This document shows positions 1 through 11,780 of a stretch of DNA of 64,000 bases, in pieces. Source of the stretch: Garcia nutans (lineage: Eukaryota; Streptophyta; Magnoliopsida; Malpighiales; Euphorbiaceae); contig CANTUV010000011.1 in the NCBI GenBank assembly GCA_947685225.1, positions 62,360,501-62,424,500 of the forward strand. The letters are read 5' to 3'. Below the pieces are notes generated by a model. The model worked only from the letters and a program-made list of their open reading frames with translations, made no database searches and was not told the DNA's origin. How positions within the stretch are numbered: position 1 is the first letter of the stretch; each line of letters opens with the position of its first letter. Both the position numbers and the translations under genes were made by a program.

Positions 1-8
1 AAATATAA

Positions 9-333
9 CATCAAAGGAGGCTGTAGACAAATTAAAGCTTTCTACAACAAAACATCCTCATCCATACAAAATATGTTGGTTAAAGAAATGGCACGAGGTA
101 CCGGTAACTTCTCAATGCTTAGTGCAATTCATAATGGGAGATGATTTGGTAGAAGAAGCACTATGTGATGTAGTACCAATGGCCGTTGGGCATATTCTAG
201 TGGGACGACCTTAGTTGTTTGATCATGACATGACACATAAGACGAAGCCTAATACCCATTCGTTCTACAAAAATAACAAGAGGTACACCTTGCATCCTCT
301 TAAGGAAGAAGCTAGACAAATAGCAAATAAATG
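9..333 (+). pseudogene. Gypsy protease-region fragment
   Basis: Reading from about base 9 on the + strand gives a segment with the plant gypsy signature around DVVPM...HILVGRP, the C-terminal part of the retroviral-type aspartic protease domain. The residue after GRP, normally a tryptophan in this family, is a TAG stop at 212-214, and the frame ends at a second stop at about 331-333. The active-site Asp-Ser/Thr-Gly region would lie before the window start. This is a dead fragment. Confidence 0.6.
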
Positions 334-505
334 AGCTGCAACTAGTAAATTAAATGCCCTTGCAAGTGTTAAAGAATTTGAAGCTGAGCATAGTGAGGCG
401 GGAGTCACGTATGCCTTAGTAAGCAAACTGATAGGAGCTAACCAGGTTGAAAAATCAGTTGAATATTCTATTAAAATTCAAAGATTATTGTAGGAATTCA
501 AGGAA

Positions 506-1502
506 TTGATTAGTGAAGATGCACTTTGGGTTCACTTTAGTATGGATTTTGTTTTGGGACTTCTAAAGACAGCAAAGGGATTTGATTCTATATTTTTTGT
601 AGTGGATCGTTTCTCTAAAATGACTCATTTTATTCCATGTTTCAAGACTTCTAATGCAGTTCATATTGCTGAGTTATTCTTTCAAGACGTTGTGAGACTG
701 CATGGTGTTCCAACTTCTATTATTTCCGATAGAGATGTAAAATTTATGGGGCACTTTTGGAGGACTTTATGGAGAAAATTCGGAACTGAATTGAAGTATT
801 CCACTACTTGCCATCCGCAAACAGACGGCCAAACAGAAGTTGTCAATCGTAGTTTGGAAAATCTATTAAGATGTCTCGTTGGAAGCAATACAAAGACATG
901 AGATCTAGTTATTTCCCAAGCTGAATTTGCATACAACAATTCAGTCAATTGAAGTATAAATAAGACTCCTTTTGAAGCCGCTTATGGACTTAAACCTTAA
1001 AATGTACTTGATTTGGTACCTTTGCCTCAAGAGGCTAGAGTAAGTGTTGAAGGGGGAATTGTTTGCTGATCACATCAAGAAAATTCATACAGAGGTCAAA
1101 ACTGCCTTAAAAGACAGCAATGCATCATATGCTTCTACGGCCAACCAGCATCGGCGCATACAAGAATTTGAAGAAGGCGACCAAGTCCTCGTACACTTAA
1201 GACAAGAACGTTTTCCTAAAGGAACTTATCATAAGCTGAAATCTAGGAGGTTTGGACCTTGTAAAATGTTGAAGAAGATCAGTTCCAATGCCTACGTAAT
1301 TGATCTTCTATCTGATTTACAAATCAGTATGGTTTTTAATGTTTCAGACTTGTATCCTTTTCATGGATTTGATGGAGTACCATCCCCCATTGAAGCACAA
1401 GTACAAGAGCTACCTATTGCAAAAGCTGATGTTATTGAAGAAATGTACCAAGAATCGTCTATATTGGTTGCCACGCCTAGAACGAGCTTCCTGGATTCCT
1501 AG
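506..1502 (+). pseudogene. Gypsy integrase core and C-terminal fragment
   Basis: Positions 506-901 encode the integrase catalytic core. SMDF carries the first catalytic Asp, SDRD the second, and HPQTDGQTE ends with the catalytic Glu, so the D,D-35-E triad is still visible. After a TGA at 899-901, the same protein continues through further stops and at least one frame change to 1044-1502. That part contains the integrase C-terminal element (EEGDQVLVHLR, FGPCKMLKKI, FNVSDLYPF) found in plant gypsy polyproteins. The broken frames show it is non-functional. The following host-gene exon is on the same strand. Confidence 0.8.
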
Positions 1503-2486
1503 CACAACTAGGATTTTATTTAATTTCCTATTTTATTTCAGATTTGCATTAGTTTTCCGTTTCCTTATTTGATTAGGATTTACTATTTTATCATTGAATA
1601 GGAGTAGAGTTTTAATTCTTTCTTTAATTAGAATTCCTAGTCTAGTTAGGATTTATCACTATAAATAGATAGTACCAATAGTATTGTAATCATCTTATTT
1701 TTTTCCTTATAATTTAAATTCAAGGGTTTTAAACCTAATTGTTGATTACTGTTCCACCTACAATCAACCATATTTTAGCCTAATTGTTGAAAACTGACAG
1801 CCCACACCTTTCTCCTGCGTTAGAAGGGGAAGGATTAAACTTGCATAGTGTCTTCTCCTCTATAGTGTGGTCACTCCTTGAGTGCAATTCTAGGATCTAT
1901 GCCCGCACAATTGGACTTGTTGAAACTTAAGAATCCAATGCACTTTCAAGATGCCTAGGGGCAGCGATCTAAACAAGTTCTCTACAATATGTTTTTTGGG
2001 GCACTATTATATCCTGTCATTGGCATCTCTATATTACGGTTATTGCAAGCTGTTCTCAGTGGCTTAGAGCTATTGTAAGGATCTATGAGCCTAGCTGCTG
2101 CTTAGTTCTTAGAGATATGCCTAGTTCAGCAGCTCATTTGCTTGAGTTGCTTTGTTCCTCTTTCATGATATCTGCTATCAATCTGCTTGCTTTTAAGAGC
2201 TTCATGTATAAGCAGTCCACTGAATCATTTGTTCAGCTACAAAGCTCATGCATCATGTCAATTAAATATGCATCATTGCTGTAGTTGTCATTTAGAGCAT
2301 TTTAAATCTTCACACTTTCAGTGATAACTTCCATATGGTAGCTTACATTTAGTTTTTTTCTTAGAATGCGTCTACTCTGTTACTAAACTACTAGTGTAGT
2401 TCCTCAATTGATGACAATCTTGTTGGCTTTCAACAATTCATTCTGTTTTTGGAATAACAAGCTATATTTGAAATCTGACTTTGCAG

Positions 2487-3175
2487 GTATCTTTGTTGGT
2501 GGAAGCAAGGTAGTCCATTTTACACCCAGGCAGAATGCAAATTCAAGCTCTGATACATCTGATTTCTATGATTCAATGTTGAGCATTCCCTCATCCTGTG
2601 AAATCTTTCCTGACTGTGGATTCAGGCAACCCAATAGTGGAGCAGTACTCTCCTGCCTGGACTGCTTCCTCAGAAAAGGATCGCTTTACTGCTTTGAATA
2701 TGGGGTACCACCATCTGTATTTCTAGCAAAAATACGTGGAGGCACATGCACCACAGCAGCATCTGACCTACCAGAAACAGTAATCCACAGAGCAATGTAT
2801 CTTCTTCAAAATGGATTTGGCAATTATGATGTTTTTCGGAACAATTGTGAGGATTTTGCTCTGTACTGCAAAACAGGTCTTCTAATAATGGACAAGCAAG
2901 GAGTTGGAAGAAGTGGTCAAGCTTCTTCAATCCTTGGTGCACCATTAGCTGCTCTTCTTTCATCTCCTCTAAAGTTGCTAATGCCAAGTCCTGTTGGTGT
3001 TGCTACAGTTACTGCTGGGATGTACTGTATTAGCAGATATGCTACTGATGTAGGTGTTCGGACTGATGTGATCAAGGTTGCTGTGGAAGACCTGGCTGTG
3101 AACCTCGGCTGGGCAGATATTCATGATGAAGTCTCGGAGGATAATGAGGCTTCGCGCAGACTGATTGCCATTTGA
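2487..3175 (+). CDS. LRAT-domain (NC domain) protein, last exon
   Basis: This is the last exon of a plant LRAT-like protein of the NlpC/P60 thiol-hydrolase superfamily. Related enzymes act as acyltransferases or thioesterases on lipids; the plant members' substrate is largely unknown. The exon begins after the acceptor TTTGCAG ending at 2486 and opens with GIFVGGSKVVHFT, matching the family's HxGIYVG...VIHF motif, so the first catalytic His should lie in the preceding exon. The catalytic Cys is in NNCEDFALYC (about 2846-2875). A hydrophobic stretch near PLAALLSSPLKLL to GVATVTAGMY may be membrane-associated. About 229 residues lie in this exon. The upstream exon, normally carrying the start and GDHIY..R, was not found in 1503-2486, so it is probably beyond the window start, with the gypsy remnant in the intron. 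The ATG at 2408 lies in the intron and is not the start. Confidence 0.85.
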
Positions 3176-4147
3176 AACTAATTTTATCTCTCTTATTGTG
3201 GAAGCCATTGACTCATGCCATTCAGCCATTGTTAGTATGAATTAATAAAAATTCGTCCATGTTAGTAAACTTGTCATGTGGGAATTTGTTGTTTTCTTTA
3301 TATAATCGCAAGTTAGTAGAAGAGGTCTGATTGTGTACTGAATTGCTAAATAATTTCTTAAGAGTGATCAGTTCTCTATTGTTATTGACTCTGAAATTAA
3401 ATCTTCGTACTTTTTTAGTAGTTTGTTAAAGCTGTTAAGTAAATGGAACGCCACAGCATATTACTAATGCAGTTCTAATTCTGTCTTTACCTGAATAGAC
3501 AAGATCTACTAGGAGACTAATTTCTGACTCTATGAAAATGCTCGGAAGTGGCTGAGTTCCATCAAGTATAATCTCAGTTGTTTCAGACAATCATATAACA
3601 TTGTGTTCCAACTTCCATTTGATCAACTCAAATATCAATAAAGTTCAAAAAAAAAAAAACTCAAATATTATCAATATATCATCCGGAGTTTTCTTTTCAT
3701 TTTTTTCCATTATTTGGAGGAAACCAACCTATGCAACGTTGCTGCAATGTCGGGTCGTAGAACTTGATAATATAATTTAAATACGCAGAAAACATATGGT
3801 GATTCGCCAAACACAGCAAAGGATTTGTTAGTGGAACACTGAAAAATTAATAAGTTGGTGCTCAAATTAAAGCAACCAATGAGAACTAGTTCGCCGAAGC
3901 GAGCCATTGAGAAGCATTTCGAAGGGATCATAAATCACAACAAAATATCCTGCCAAATGGAGGACAAAAACATCTTTTCACGCACGGAAAATTCAGAAAA
4001 TCTGAGATTTCTCTTTACACAGCTTTCTATCTATTTTTTCTTTTTTCCATTTCCAGATAAGATATACATCTTTTACAGAACCATGTACTTTTCATCACAA
4101 TTTTCTAAGTACAGGTAAAAGTGGAATTTTGGAGCGTATTAGAATTT
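3176..4147. other. Convergent intergenic spacer
   Basis: This is the spacer between the converging LRAT-like and ALMT genes. It holds the 3' flank of both. An AATAAA with an A tract lies near 3638-3660 and may be a polyadenylation region. I see no coding signature; the short open frames here (for example 3855-4118 +) have no recognisable domain. Confidence 0.5.
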
Positions 4148-6051
4148 TTATGGTGGGTCATTGATCTTTTGTTGTTCTGGGTTGCTTGTGGTAAGTTTAT
4201 TACTGGTTTCATTTAGGTTGGCCTTTGCAGAGTTTACAGGCTTGAAATGTGCTAGCTTTACCAACTCACGCACAGCATCAACAGTCTTCTTTACTCTCGC
4301 TACAGTTTCTAGTAGCAAAGAAACTAGTGTGACTAGTGGAAGAACCTCCATTATAGATGATGAGCTTGTTTTCACGTTGGTCTTTGTTTTAGCATCACCA
4401 TCCAATGTCGATCCTGAAGTTGCAGAGAGATGGTTAGGAAGATATTTGACAGAATTTTGAAGGTCTTGTTCTGCAAATTGCATCTCTGTTAAAGATAATT
4501 CAATCTTTTGATGATACTGTCATTGCTTTCACAGTAGTTGCCAATTCTTTCAAGACTATTGAAGCATAGGAACTCAATGTCGTGCAGGGATTACTGAGAT
4601 GCTTCTTTAGATGTTCAGGTGCCTGTTGCCAACCAAAGAATGTTGAACTAAAATATATACAAGAATTAAAATAGAGAAGATGAATAGTTCTTGCAAGAAT
4701 CAAGATATACATGAATTTCTGTGTTCATGCAGCCATTAAGAATTTTAATGCAAAAAGCACAACTACGTAGTGAGGCTCCAACCTTAGGTACTGTTTCCAT
4801 GGATGCCGGAAGTTGAAACGGCCATGTCCAGGTTCCCATCCTGCAAAATTTGCCTAAATTCAGGAGAAGTTATTAAAGTAAAGAAGCTAATTAGCTGCTA
4901 AAAGAATTGGGAGGATGCATTTAGCGACTTTACCATGGAATCTTCAGTTGCCTTTGAGTTAAGCACACATTTATATCCTTCCATCTTCTTGCAAGAATCT
5001 TCATCGTTGTTACTTGCGAAATAACATGCAAAAGTATCTGCAATTTATATTTCAGACGTCAAAAATATGTGAAATGGGCAGTTTCAATTAATGTATCTGG
5101 CTATATATGCACATACCATCCAAGGAATCAGTAATTTTTTCCAGGTTCCGATGAATCAAATTGTGAAGCTCACAGCCAGCCCAAATGGGACAGAAGAACA
5201 TGCTTATTATAATGCACAAAGAGGTTCCAACAACGATAGTAGATAATCTTTCGTGAGCTAAATCGAACAACTCATCGACTCGATAACCAGAAACTGAAAC
5301 TAAGCTGAAGGTTAGGATAAAGATCATAGCACCATAATCAAATCTGGCTTTAACCGTTGGCATAAACCGCGAAAAGGTTGCTGCTGAAGCTGCAGTGAAG
5401 ATAGAAGAATAAAAACTAATACCCAAGAAAGAACAGCATCTGAATTTTTGTGAGAATTACTCACCAAAAAGAAAAACTGAAATTCCAAGAATTATGGGCT
5501 CTAGTTTTTGTCCTGTCTGACTTGCAATCCAATGAACACCAAGACCAAGTGATCCAGCAAAAAAAGTAGCTGTTACTCTGTTAATGCTTTTACTAAGAGT
5601 TGCACCTGAAACAAAAGTAAGTGCAATTTATAATTTATTGATGATATTAATCTTACAATTAAAAGAAATTAATTAACCAACAGATGGCAGGGGATTTTGC
5701 AGAGTACTAACCAACTGTATTTTTAAAAACTACAATAACTGTCATAACTGCCCACATAGCATTTCCTCCAACACATTGATATAAAGGTCTCATATAATAT
5801 AAAAGTGAAACAAGAGAAAGTGCCACCCCAACCTTCAAACAATGGATAACCTTTTTAGGATCAGCAACTCCTAGGTTCCAAGCTTTTTCCAAAAATTTCC
5901 AAATCTTCAAAATAATTTCTTCTATGAAAACCTTTACCCATAGCCAAGTTCTTTGGATTAATGACCCATTTGATTCTGGCATCAATATCTCTGAAGCCCC
6001 ATTAGGTACATTTATCCTCCATTCTAATTTGTTTGACATTTCCTTTTCCAT
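4148..6051 (-). CDS. Aluminium-activated malate transporter (ALMT), frame disrupted twice
   Basis: ALMT proteins are anion channels that move malate and other anions across the plasma membrane or tonoplast. Six exons can be placed with GT/AG borders: 6051-5712, 5605-5465, 5389-5117, 5037-4934, 4853-4711 and 4622-4148. Exon 1 gives an N-terminal tail and first membrane segments (VADPKKVIHCLKVGVALSLV, GNAMWAVMTVIVVF). Exon 2 gives ATLSKSINR..FAGSLG and exon 3 FSRFMPTVKARFDYG. Exon 5 has the family WEPGHGRF and HPWKQYL motifs, and exon 6 the QAPEHLKKHL-like C-terminal helices. The summed length is 1476 bp (491 codons plus stop), a normal family size. However, exon 5 lacks one base near 4784-4785 and exon 6 has one extra base in an A run at 4506-4509. 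Between them the correct frame is shifted, and reading without correction meets a TGA in exon 5. Either this is a recent pseudogene or both are assembly errors. It resembles the ALMT2/8-like clade; that placement is tentative. Confidence 0.87.
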
Positions 6052-6363
6052 TACTGTAATGAGGATATTTAGGCTGTCAAGGGCAAATTTTTAAGGTACT
6101 TAGACAAGTGAATTTTTCTTTATTTTGACCCTTTGATTGCTATAATTGTAGCTTTAATTTTAGGTAGAAGGGTTTAAGGGTTTCATAGAATGATTAGTTT
6201 TTAAATGGCAATTGGCTTTTGTTGTGTAATTATAAATTATGATAACTGGTCAAGCCTTATTGAGGAAAGTACAAGAAAGTTCTGAATTTTTTATTTTCAT
6301 TTTGGTTAGGTGGGTAAAAGCTATATAGGGTACTTTGTGACCCAATAGTGGAAGATTTGCAAC

Positions 6364-6425
<62 letters not shown>
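6364..6425. repeat. Compound (TA)n(GA)n microsatellite
   Basis: About 24 bp of TA repeats (6364-6387) run directly into about 38 bp of GA repeats (6388-6425). It lies about 310 bp upstream of the ALMT start codon, so it falls in that gene's promoter region. Confidence 0.97.
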
Positions 6426-6430
<5 letters not shown>

Positions 6431-6846
6431 TAATTAAACTAAAAATTAAAAAAAGAAGAATTCGATGAACTTGAGCTAGACGTCATTGCATTATATATCG
6501 TTTTAAATATGATAGGATATCTCTGATGTTCTTTTAGAGAAGTGGATCTTTCATTAACCACATTGAAATTATCGCAAAATTCTCCATTATATTTGATATT
6601 TCTCATGGATATATAATAATATATATAAAGTTGGAAACAGCCAAAAAGCAATAAAATGTACCACATTTTTTCATTTTATTTTTCTGGAAGAAATGGTTTT
6701 TTTCTTTTTTTTTTTTTAAAAAAAAAGAAAGAAAGAATAGGAAGAGAATTTTTATTATTAAGCAACTCTACTACTCAGAAGAGAAATGATGAATTAAAAA
6801 AAGAGATTAAGATATTGACGTTTAAGTAAGAGTTTAGATATTGATG

Positions 6847-7298
6847 TGTTGGTCATCATCGTTCACAAAAAGAAAAGAAAAATATAAAATATAAAATTTA
6901 AATAATTTCACATCGGAAAATGATGCAAAAGAAAGGAATAAAATTTCTTATATAAGAGAGTTTAGGTTTTGATTTCAAAATACACCAAAACACAACAAGT
7001 GTTTTATATTAGAGATTAGAGTTGAGCTCTTGGAGTCTTTTTGAATATAAATATTAGGGGTGTTTTGGGTGTCGGGTAGAAAAATATTTTGTATTTGTGG
7101 TTGTAACAATTTTTCACATAGTAAATATTTTTCTTGGTTGTCGTTAGGCAACGGCCGTGGTTTTTCTCCATTTGGGAGTTTTCCACGTTAAATCTTTGTG
7201 TCTTTATTCTCTTTAATTTCTCAATTGTTACTTTATTTTCTCATTTATTCCTGCTTAAAGACGGTCCAATGGACGAGAAAATAGCGATTTTTCCAACA
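6847..7298 (+). repeat. 5' LTR of non-autonomous element
   Basis: It starts TGTTGGTCATCATC and ends TTCCAACA, and is matched by 8164-8601. A TATATAAG box at 6949-6956 is placed as an LTR promoter, and the same box is present in the other copy. Confidence 0.87.
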
Positions 7299-7300
7299 AG

Positions 7301-7312
7301 TGGTATCAGAGC
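7301..7312 (+). other. Primer-binding site (tRNA-Met)
   Basis: TGGTATCAGAGC lies two bases after the 5' LTR. It is the standard site primed by initiator tRNA-Met in plant LTR elements and fixes the element's direction. Confidence 0.9.
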
Positions 7313-8163
7313 TTAAGTGTTATAATTTTTTGTCAAAAATCTTAGTATGCTCTGTGGTTGCAGCTTGGTCTGATCTTACACATCAGAAAATATTTTTATT
7401 AAAAAATTATTTTTGTTTTAAGCTGGTGGAGCCTTTGGAGCTGGTGGAGCTTTGAAAAAGGTGGAGTCGTTTTGCTTTGGTGTGCTTGAGTATTGGTGGT
7501 GAGATAAATAATTACATGTCTAAGTAAATTCTGTCAAACGACACGAATTTAGTCTAAGGCAAGTGGATTTTAAGTGAGACCATTGTGACTCCTCCTCTTA
7601 CCTGAAAATTTACCTGATGTAATTGTTTATTTCTAGTCCTTTATTAGCACAAAGTAAGCATGTCGACGATGAGATTTGATATTGAGAAATTCGATTGTGA
7701 GAAAGGATTGCCATAATGGTGGAGCTGATTCGGCTAGAAGCTCTAACGTTGTTGCTACCAATGTGATCTCCTGTGGCGAAGGAGATGATGTGTTCTCTCT
7801 GTAGTTGAGAGATGTGTATCCTCATGGCATGATTGCTACCTGTTGAGATGCCATGGAAGAGGACGGATTATTGGTAGTTGGTCCACGGAAATACGCGCTG
7901 CATTGGTTGACAGTTGATGCAAGGTGTGTGGTGGAAAAAATTATGTCGATGGCTAATGAACTCTCGGAAAAGTCAACAGGAGAGTTGCACCATAAATTAT
8001 TAGCGGGATCTCGACATGGCCGGTGAAAAATTCTTGGAGTTTGTGAAGTAATTTCAAATGTGTACACTCTTTTATGGTAGAGTATGATAATTCTTGTTAT
8101 TAGAATTATGATTGTCGGTAACACATAATGTTGTATTTTTCTTTATTTTGTCAAGGTGGAGAT

Positions 8164-8601
8164 TATTGGCCATCATTGTTGACAAAAAGAAAGGAAAAAT
8201 ATAAAATATAAAACTTAAACAATCTCACATCGGGAAATGATGCAAAAGGAATGGATGAAATTTCCTATATAAGGGAGTTTAGGTTTTGGTTTCAAAATAC
8301 ACCAAAACACAACAAGTGTTTTATATTAGATATTAGAGTTGAGCTCTTGGAGTCTCTTGGAGTATAAATATTCGGGGGTAGAAAAATATTTTGTATTTTT
8401 TGTTGTAATAATTTTCCACATAGTAAATATTTTTCTTGGTTGTCGTTAGGCAACGGCTGTGGTTTGTCTCTATTTGGGAATTTTCCACGTTAAATTTTTG
8501 TGTCTTTACTCTCTTTAATTTCTCAATTGTTATTTTATTTTCTTATTTTATTTCTACTTAAAGATGGTCTGAATGACGAAAAAATAGTGATTTTCCCAAT
8601 A
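8164..8601 (+). repeat. 3' LTR of non-autonomous element
   Basis: This is the diverged partner of 6847-7298. It begins TATTGGCCATC, with the first TG decayed to TA, and ends CCCAATA. TATATAAG lies at 8266-8273. Many substitutions and a few indels separate the copies, so the insertion is old. Confidence 0.87.
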
Positions 8602-10558
8602 CGATGATCGCAACTAAAAATTTAGTGGTTGTTTAATGCAATGAAAGCATATATATGTCACAGCTTCTAATGGCCATTGGCCGGTGTTCATTTTGTTTAA
8701 TTCATTATCAATATCGCACATGAAAATCTATTATAACATTTTAATCTTCATTAAGATTTTTCATGATTTTTTCTTTTTAAGCAAATTTATTTATGATTGA
8801 AATTTAATTTACATTTTTTTAATCTTGAAAAAGAACGTGATACCACAGAACAGATGCTCACTGGTTTTCATACACATTAAGGTTTCATATGTATCCTTCT
8901 TTTAATTTTCAAATTGCTCTTTATATGTACAAACACATCAGAATTATAATCTCAGTTGTTTTTTATAATAATAAGATGGAATTTTTTACAAGTATTAAGA
9001 GTTATAAATTCAATATGTGGTTTAAAAGTATTGGGATAATTTTTTTCCTATTTTTGGAATCCAGTTTTTCCTGCATTAATCATGGATGATTGATCCTTTT
9101 TTTTTTCTCAGTAGGAAGATAAGTAATCAAGGATAAGAGTTTCAGCCTAATTATCAATCCTAAGTGTCAATCGCTAGTTAAGGTCAAAGTTAAGAAAGAA
9201 TATTACTAAAAAGATAATATATACTAAAAAAATGTAGAGTACGTAAGAAACGGAAATGGGTATCCAATCTCCATTAATACCCAGACGCCATCTGGCTTCA
9301 CGAACAGATAGCAACTGCGCCAAATTATTTTAATTTTCAGGTTATAAGGCAACTGTCACAGAAATTTTAAGTTAAATCAAAACTTGTTAAGTATATGTTA
9401 TGGCAAGTAATTAGTGGGAGAGAAAATGAGAAAGTGAAGAGACCTAACTTTAGGTCTAATCACCATTAATTAATTAGCTGGAGATCAAAATTATACCTAA
9501 TATTTTACTGTTTATTCCACTAACCCTAAAAAACCTTCCTTCAAAATTCAATTATGCATGAACTTAATTAAGTGCTAAAATTGTCTTTGCCATATACGGT
9601 TTCTGTCATTAGTATCTTATCTTTAATTAATTCCGTTGGGTTAATTAACAGTATTCATATCAAATTAAATTTAGTCCATGATTTTATGTTTCTCGACTAT
9701 TTGTTAATTATTTTTCTAGTTTCCTAATTAATTCAATTAATTTTGTTGCGTATATCCGATGATATATTAGTAATTTAGTATAAAGTGCTGTATTGCGTCT
9801 TCTGCAAAGTAAGCAACTCCAAAAGTGATTTTTACAAAAAATCAACTATCAATGAATACTTGCAAAACTCACTCAACTTCTGTTAAATCCTACGAAAATA
9901 CCATTATAAATGAATGTAAGATAAACATTAAAATATTATTTTTTATTATGAAAATCCAACTTATTATAAGTCTGATTCCTAAGACAGCTTCTTTATAAAT
10001 AATCAGTCATTCTATTATTTCTCTCCCCTTATTCAGTGTAAATGCTATGGCCACTCATTTCTTATCTATCTCTTAAATTTTTAAAAGACAAATCATTTAT
10101 GTTATACTATTTCTTATGTTATTATCAACATTTAAATTTGAAATAATTCTCAATATATAAATTTTTTCACAAAAAATTATAGAAATAAATTAATTTGATG
10201 TATATAGAGAGCTAGCATATATTAAGTAGGACCTCGATTATTCCTTGCGCAAAAAAGACTTTTATATGTATAGCCTGCACAGCTAGAATTAATATTTCAA
10301 TAATTTGCGTTGAAATGAATGCAAATTGGCTTCAAAGGAAGCAATTATATATGCTTACATGACAAATAGACTTAGAGAAATCATAGGCAATTAGCTCAAA
10401 ATTATGATGATGTTATTTAAACGACTATATACTAATCTCAAACTTGAATAGTCTGGTCAGCTATAAATGTATGTGGCTTCATATATTATTCTAGGTAGTT
10501 GCCAGAAGTTAATCATTATTAAATCGAATTGACTTAATGTCGGTTTTGAATCTTGTGC

Positions 10559-10589
<31 letters not shown>

Positions 10590-11487
10590 GTATAGATATA
10601 GTTCCTTTTGTTGACTTCAGAAATAAATTGCATGCAGCAACTGCAAGTTGTAACATGCAGGTGAAGAAAATTCGCGAGTCTAACTCTAAAGTATAAAGGA
10701 AAATTGACTTCCGTAATGTGACTAAAATTAGTGTGACAGCAGCCCATTTACCCTCTAAACTTATTAATGCCAATTTATTATGCGAATGCAATATATATAT
10801 ATATATATAACTCATTATAAAATACATTAATATTATTTAAAATTGATGTAATTTTAACCTCTAAATTAATTAAAATCGATTATATAATTTTTTTTTTACT
10901 TTGAAAGATTTTGAACTACCCATAAATTATATTGTAATCTTTTTGTTCAAGTTAATTTAGATCTATTAATTAATTTTTTCTATATTTCCTCTATATCATG
11001 ATTTACTCAACATTTCTATTCAACCTCTCCAAATCTTCACCTCAACACATGTTAATATTATTTAAATAAAAATAAATATTTACAGAAAACTAATAGTATA
11101 CAGAAATAATGACGATATAATATAATAATATAGAATAATTTAAACTATTTTTAATGTATTTTACACACCAAACTGTAATCTTAACCAAATAAAAAAATAT
11201 TATACCTAACACCAAGTTAAGCCTCGCTAAGAGAAGTTACTTGGATTCAATTGATGAAGACTTTTTTTTTTGGTATAATTTGAGTGCCAATTATTATTAA
11301 CAAGGCCTGTCAATTTCTTTTATTATACAACTCATGTATCCTTTTTCTGAGTAAAGCACAATGTTAAATTTTTTTCTCTTTCTTGTTTTTACTCAAAAAA
11401 AAAAAAACAAATGTAATCTGCTCAAATATACGTCAAAGAATTTTAAAAGTGTAACTTATTAAGATTATGCATATTAGATGCGAATTA
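8602..11487. other. AT-rich intergenic stretch
   Basis: I see no gene here. TA microsatellites lie at 10559-10585 and about 10790-10809. The short open frames across these TA tracts are low-complexity artefacts. Confidence 0.6.
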
Positions 11488-11492
11488 TTTAC

Positions 11493-11702
11493 TAAAGAAA
11501 TATTTGAAGAATTTGTAATGATCATTTTATTGAACAGATGTGTAATTTATAAATACAAAAGATGATTGAATTGATTCCTCTAATAAGAAATAAGATCAAT
11601 GCCAACTAAAAATGATTATAAATATCATATAGATAAGGAAGAAAATCAGATTTTACAAAGGAGGAAAGAAATTATTTACAGCTGTAGTTTCTTATTTTAT
11701 CA
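11493..11702 (-). repeat. 3' LTR of copia element
   Basis: On the minus strand it starts TGATAAAATAAG and ends near CAAATATTTCTTTA. It pairs with 16038-16247. Confidence 0.93.
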
Positions 11703-11780
11703 TGCCCCCGCAAGCGCAAGGGTCCTGGAAGGAGGCTAAGCTTGGAACGATGAAACTCAAACTTCTTTCTAGCAAGGGGT

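Larger units (their letters stand above)
1..1990 (+). mobile_element. Decayed Ty3/gypsy LTR retrotransposon remnant
   Basis: The + strand carries pieces of a gypsy polyprotein in the normal order: an aspartic-protease-type segment (about 9-333) and then integrase core and C-terminal segments (506-1502). The reverse transcriptase and RNase H expected between them are absent, so about 1.5 kb or more has been lost internally. Several in-frame stops mark it as dead. After the last pol codons, 1503 to about 1990 looks like a 3' LTR: it is non-coding and contains a TATA-like CTATAAATAG at about 1661-1670. The outer LTR ends and a target-site duplication were not found, and the 5' part lies outside the window, so the boundaries are approximate. 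Confidence 0.75.
6847..8601 (+). mobile_element. Non-autonomous LTR retrotransposon (LARD/large TRIM type)
   Basis: Two direct repeats of about 450 and 438 bp flank an 865-bp interior. The left LTR is followed by TGGTATCAGAGC (7301-7312), the complement of the initiator tRNA-Met 3' end, which is the usual plant primer-binding site. A purine-rich tract (AAGGTGGAGA, about 8153-8162) precedes the right LTR. The interior has no gag or pol open frame, so transposition would need proteins from another element. Flanking bases are TGATG (left, 6842-6846) and CGATG (right, 8602-8606), a 5-bp target duplication with one mismatch. Orientation is +, from primer site to purine tract. Confidence 0.88.

Noticed and set aside
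2408..2486. ATG at 2408 as the start of the LRAT-like protein
   Set aside because: The 26 residues before 2487 do not resemble the family, and a good acceptor (TTTGCAG) ends at 2486, exactly where similarity begins.
7822..8124. 100-codon minus-strand frame inside the non-autonomous LTR element
   Set aside because: It has no retroelement or host domain and lies opposite to the element's direction.
10457..10827. Minus-strand frames of about 90 codons crossing TA repeats
   Set aside because: They are dominated by Tyr-Ile repeats from the microsatellites and have no domain.
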